Positions 60,530-64,000 of a DNA stretch of 64,000 nt are shown here, piece by piece. The notes beneath the pieces are model-generated. The model saw only the letters and a list, made by a program, of their open reading frames with translations. It ran no database searches and was not told the DNA's origin. Made by a program: the position numbers and the translations under genes. Each line of letters opens with the position of its first letter. Position 1 is the first letter of the stretch. Source of the stretch: Rehmannia glutinosa (taxonomy: Eukaryota; Streptophyta; Magnoliopsida; Lamiales; Orobanchaceae); assembly GCA_016081115.2 (NCBI GenBank), contig JABTTQ020001491.1, positions 165,715 through 229,714 on the forward strand, in the 5' to 3' direction.

Positions 60530-60755
60530 TTTATTCGGAGAATGAGGATGGGAATGAAAAATCACCATTTTATCTAATCGGAATAAGAAATGGGGGACGA
60601 GGATATAAATATCGTCCTTATCCCATTCCCAGTTCTAGATAAACTCGGTTATAGATAAATGGGAAATCCCTATCCCCAAATTAACTAGGGGATTTCCGTC
60701 CCATTTTATTCGGTTACCTACGGAGATGGTTAAAGTGAGGATGTTGTCATCTCTA
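60530..60755. mobile_element. Right-arm fragment of the GGGGACGGGG hAT-like family
   Basis: It matches 47785-48003 in order: CATTTTATCTAA, GACGAGGATATAAAT, CGTCCCATTTTATTCG, and TTGTCATCTCTA at the end. The left arm is missing. Confidence 0.5.
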
Positions 60756-61505
60756 AATGCGAGAAAATATAATTCATATAACTATTAGAAAAAATATACA
60801 TATAATAGTACAAAAAAGAGGTCTCACGAATATACACTCCTCGCATCGCACGAAAGAGTAAAAAAACTAGTTTCTTCTAATATATGAAATATAGAGTGAA
60901 ATAGGAGATGTCAATGATATGCAAATATATTTTCTTGTGCTCAACTGGATCCTATAGTATATGAAATCCAAAACTAAAGGAAATATCCATCTGTACATAC
61001 ATTGTGAATATATCTGTTAGATAGTGAGATAATTTCCATAATAGTGTATTATACATATAATTTAGGGTAATATTTATATGCAAGTCAATATTTGTGTAAT
61101 TATAGAGAAATATACCATTAATTTGGATATATACTGTTAGTACGTCAACAGTATATTAATAAGGTTAAAATAGGGATTACGAAATATCAGCGTTGTGACT
61201 AAATTCGGCCTGCCTTGTATAGTGCCAGTCAGACTCTCTTTCAATATTCACAAAGCACACACTACAAAATACATACTCTATACCACTTTAGAGAGAGAAA
61301 AAAGTTTGATCGCTGTATTGACGGCCGAAACCCTAATTTTTTCTCCGATCACCGCTAACATTCTTTAGTTTTTCTCTATTAATTCCTTTATATATTGGTT
61401 CTTTATCAAAAGTATATTTAGTTTTTTTTTATACAAAGAGAATTTCATTGCCTGAGTAATTAATTTCGTTTCGTTTGGTATAGATATTTGGTTCTTCTCT
61501 CTAGA
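60756..61505 (+). promoter_or_regulatory. Upstream region and leader of the LARP1 gene
   Basis: AT-rich. From about 61260 it becomes leader-like, with AGAGAGAGAAAAAAG and CCGAAACCCTAATTTTTTC before the ATG at 61506. No clear TATA box is positioned for this start. Confidence 0.4.
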
Positions 61506-63402
61506 ATGGTGAATGACATATCGCGGCCAACCGCAGACGCCGCCTCCAACGGCGGCGGGGTTAGCAGTCCGCTGCCTCGGCGGCGGAGCCTCCCCTCTCC
61601 CTGGGCCTCCGTCGTTCGTGGAGATTCCGAGCCAAATTCCTCTCCTACCGCCGCCGCCGCCGCCGCCGCGGCTTCTGGCGCTCCTGGGTCTTCTTCGTCT
61701 CCGCCGGCGGAGCAGGCTTCTGCTTCGGAGAACTCTTTGATTGAGAGTTCGGGCTCGGAAGCCCAGCCCGAGACCTCTGATGTTAACGGCGACAACAATG
61801 CTGGTCAACAGAGGAGGCCTGCTTGGAACAGGCCGTTAAACGGCGTCGTTGAGGCGACTTCTGTGATGGGTGGGGCTGTTTCGTGGCCTGCTCTCTCTGA
61901 AACAACCCGACCCATTCCAAGATCATCGTCGGATAACCCCAGACCCGTTTCTGATGGATCAGCCTCTCCATCGCAGGTGAAGATATCCATAGAATATAAC
62001 TGGTCTCCCTTACATATGAGTTTTTTCCGCTTGGGTTGCATACTTTCATTTAATTTGTAAACTTGTGTCTGCGTTGCTATTAAATGACTGCTTGATTGTA
62101 TGAAGGTTGAAGTTTTTACGGTGAATATGATCCTTTTTTCGAATGTATAGGAGTGAATACACTATATGCTCCCCCTTTATGTTATACGTAAATTCTGACA
62201 AGCTGTTATTTCTTGTGTTATTCTTCTGTTGTGATAGTGTTTCCTACTCTTTTAAGATGTACAAAATTTGATTAATTTATTTCTTATAATTGAACTTGTA
62301 ATGCATTTTTGTACCTTGGTATCAGGGACATGTAAACTGTAACAATGTTAACTTTCGTATTACATCCTTCTACTGATTGGAAGTCCTAAAGATTTGTTAA
62401 AGATGACTCGATATTTCTTTGGTTTTATAGGCTCCTATAATATCTCAACCTCCTCAACGACCAGCAAATAATAATGCTCATGGTAATTCGACTGTAAACA
62501 ATCCACCTACTAGACCAAGGTCAAGGAATCGTAATGGAGGTGGTGGTGGAGGGAGTTCCTCAGGGAGTGGACCATCTCAGACTACTTTTAATCAGCCATC
62601 TCTACCAGTGCCACCACCTTTCCCTGTATTTGATGTACCCTACGGGATGATTCCTGCTGTGATGGATACTTCTGTGAGAGGCGCAAGACCAGTTGGAGGA
62701 GTTGGGGTTCTCAATCCCATACTGGCAATGACCACTCTTCTCAGAGGAATAATTCAAGAAGGGGTAATTATGGGCCCCGTCCTCGTGGAGATGGTCCATA
62801 CCATAATAATCATGGAGGCAGGCGTGATCAAGATCGTAGGGATGTTCATCATCCCCCTCAATATGTACCTCCTCCCATGGGATATATGCCATCTCCACTG
62901 CCCCATGGTGCTGCCCCCTTTTTGCAGCCCCCACCTGTGAGGGTTTTCCTGGACAAATTGGGTTTGGTGAGTCCATTGACTTTACTGTTCATGTAGATTG
63001 ACTACTTGGGCTTTCTAACTAATGTTTTGGACTTTCAGATATGGCATCTCCTTTTATCTATGTTCCAACGATGCCTCCAGAAACTTTTAGGGCTATGTCC
63101 CTTGTTCCTCCACCACCACCTATGCTTTTTCTCCTGCTAATGAGAATCCTTTGACGAATATGATTGTTAAGCAAATAGACTTTTACTTCAGGTAATTGCT
63201 TGAGGTCTATTCTCAAGAAAGATCTAACTCGTGCTGGTCCTATATCTGTTTTGCTTTTTCTATGCCTCTCTTAGAAAAAGTTGTGCTGATGCAAGTATAT
63301 ATTTGTCCCAGTGATGATAATTTGGTGAAAGATAACTTTTTGAGGTCCAACATGGACGATCATGGCTGGGTGCCCATCACTCTGATCGCCTCCTTTCGAC
63401 GA
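61506..63402 (+). CDS. LARP1-type La-related protein, 5' exons only
   Basis: RNA-binding regulator of mRNA translation and stability. Exons: 61506-61976, 62431-62966, 63040-63191 and 63312-63402; the gene continues past the window. Exon 1 has MVNDISRPTADAASNGGG and SPWASVVRG, a conserved plant LARP1 N-terminal motif. Exon 2 is Pro/Gly/Asn-rich and has RRGNYGPRPRGDG. Exons 3-4 enter the La motif: VKQIDFYFSDDN, then FLRSNMDDHGWVPITLIA. The ATG at 61506 is chosen because it opens the conserved N-terminus. Three single-base losses relative to the expected frame occur near 62701-62710 (GGGG), 62938-62946 (GGGTTTT) and 63125-63131 (CTTTTT), all in homopolymers. So either the sequence has indel errors or this copy is a pseudogene. 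Intron boundaries are otherwise correct. Confidence 0.85.
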
Positions 63403-64000
63403 GTAAGATGCTCCTGTATATGTGCTTCTTTGTGATATATAATATGACCTCTATAATATCAGAGATTACTAGGGCTGTTTTCTCCATAATGTTTATTGCA
63501 CATATTTCAATATAGATTTAATGCACAAACTTGATTTTGTTTAACCGCTGATTTTTTTGATCTTGTTCTAGGATGAGTAAATTTGGGATGTTTCTAACTG
63601 TTAATCATCTGCTAAGCTTGAATACTAGACCTATATTTATCATGTGAATGAGCTCTGAGAGAGCTCGAAAACAGAAATCAGATACGAAATACCTCAGCAA
63701 TATTAACTTCTATGCAAATGCTGAAGCATATCATAGATATTATAGCATTGTTGTGGCACTGCTACCGGTTGCACGCATTAAATGTGCTCTTTTTCATGTG
63801 AAATCTGTTCTTCTCAATTTAGCATGTTTGGTGAAAGATAACACAATATAGATTCTTTTGTGACTGACAGAAGAATGCTTCCATACCCTGCATATACATT
63901 TTTGTTGCATTGACTTGTGCCTTTTCAAGTGACTACTTGGTTCTATCTCAATTTCAGCTAGATGAATGTAAGTATAAATAGAAGTTTTTGTGAAATATAA
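63403..64000 (+). other. Intron of the LARP1 gene
   Basis: It begins GTAAGATG after the La-motif exon. I find no exon encoding the rest of the La motif before the window ends. An acceptor-like TTTCAG lies at about 63952-63957 but is followed by sequence with another donor-like GTAAGT. Confidence 0.5.

Noticed and set aside
62602..62976. 124-codon minus-strand frame under LARP1 exon 2
   Set aside because: Antisense shadow of the Gly/Asn/Pro-rich LARP1 exon; the plus strand has the conserved protein and splice signals.

Overview
This is eukaryotic DNA from the nuclear genome of a flowering plant, most likely a eudicot. It has AT-rich intergenic DNA, GT-AG introns, plant-specific gene families (C2-type phospholipase D, class III peroxidase, UPF0496, LARP1) and dense nested plant transposons. 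I cannot name the genus from sequence alone.

Layout. 1-6056: 3' part of a decayed Sirevirus-like Copia element (env-like coiled-coil reading frames, polypurine tract, 3' LTR). 6603-12965: nested DNA transposons (four hAT-type insertions, one CACTA element), a Ty3/gypsy solo LTR and a short poly(A) retroposon, most with visible target-site duplications (TSDs). 13369-29491: a phospholipase D delta-like gene split inside a coding exon by a complete 10.35-kb Sirevirus (18621-28971) with near-identical LTRs and a 5-bp TSD. 30656-31363: Copia solo LTR. 31997-32350: small secreted cysteine-rich protein on the minus strand. 34203-34341: orphan first exon of a divergent ubiquitin. 35300-39240: LINE ORF1 fragments around a second Sirevirus-like 3' end. 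40102-42038: intact class III peroxidase like peroxidase 64. 42465-43286: Mutator-like foldback element. 43860-45594: intact two-exon UPF0496 gene on the minus strand. 47331-50326: nested PIF/Harbinger-like and hAT-like elements and two tRNA-derived SINEs. 50520-59495: decayed LINEs, Helitron-like elements and two MITEs inside a LINE, including an unusual patchy tandem duplication. 61506 to the right edge: first exons of a LARP1-type La-related protein.

The host genes are unrelated neighbours: lipid signalling (PLD), cell-wall oxidation (peroxidase), membrane-associated UPF0496, and translation/mRNA control (LARP1). The most striking object is the Sirevirus inside the second HKD catalytic motif of the PLD gene. 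The LTR's terminal bases give an immediate in-frame stop, and removing the element plus one TSD copy would rejoin the codons exactly. The PLD copy also has at least three other frame breaks. LARP1 has three single-base breaks, so consensus indel errors must be weighed against true decay.
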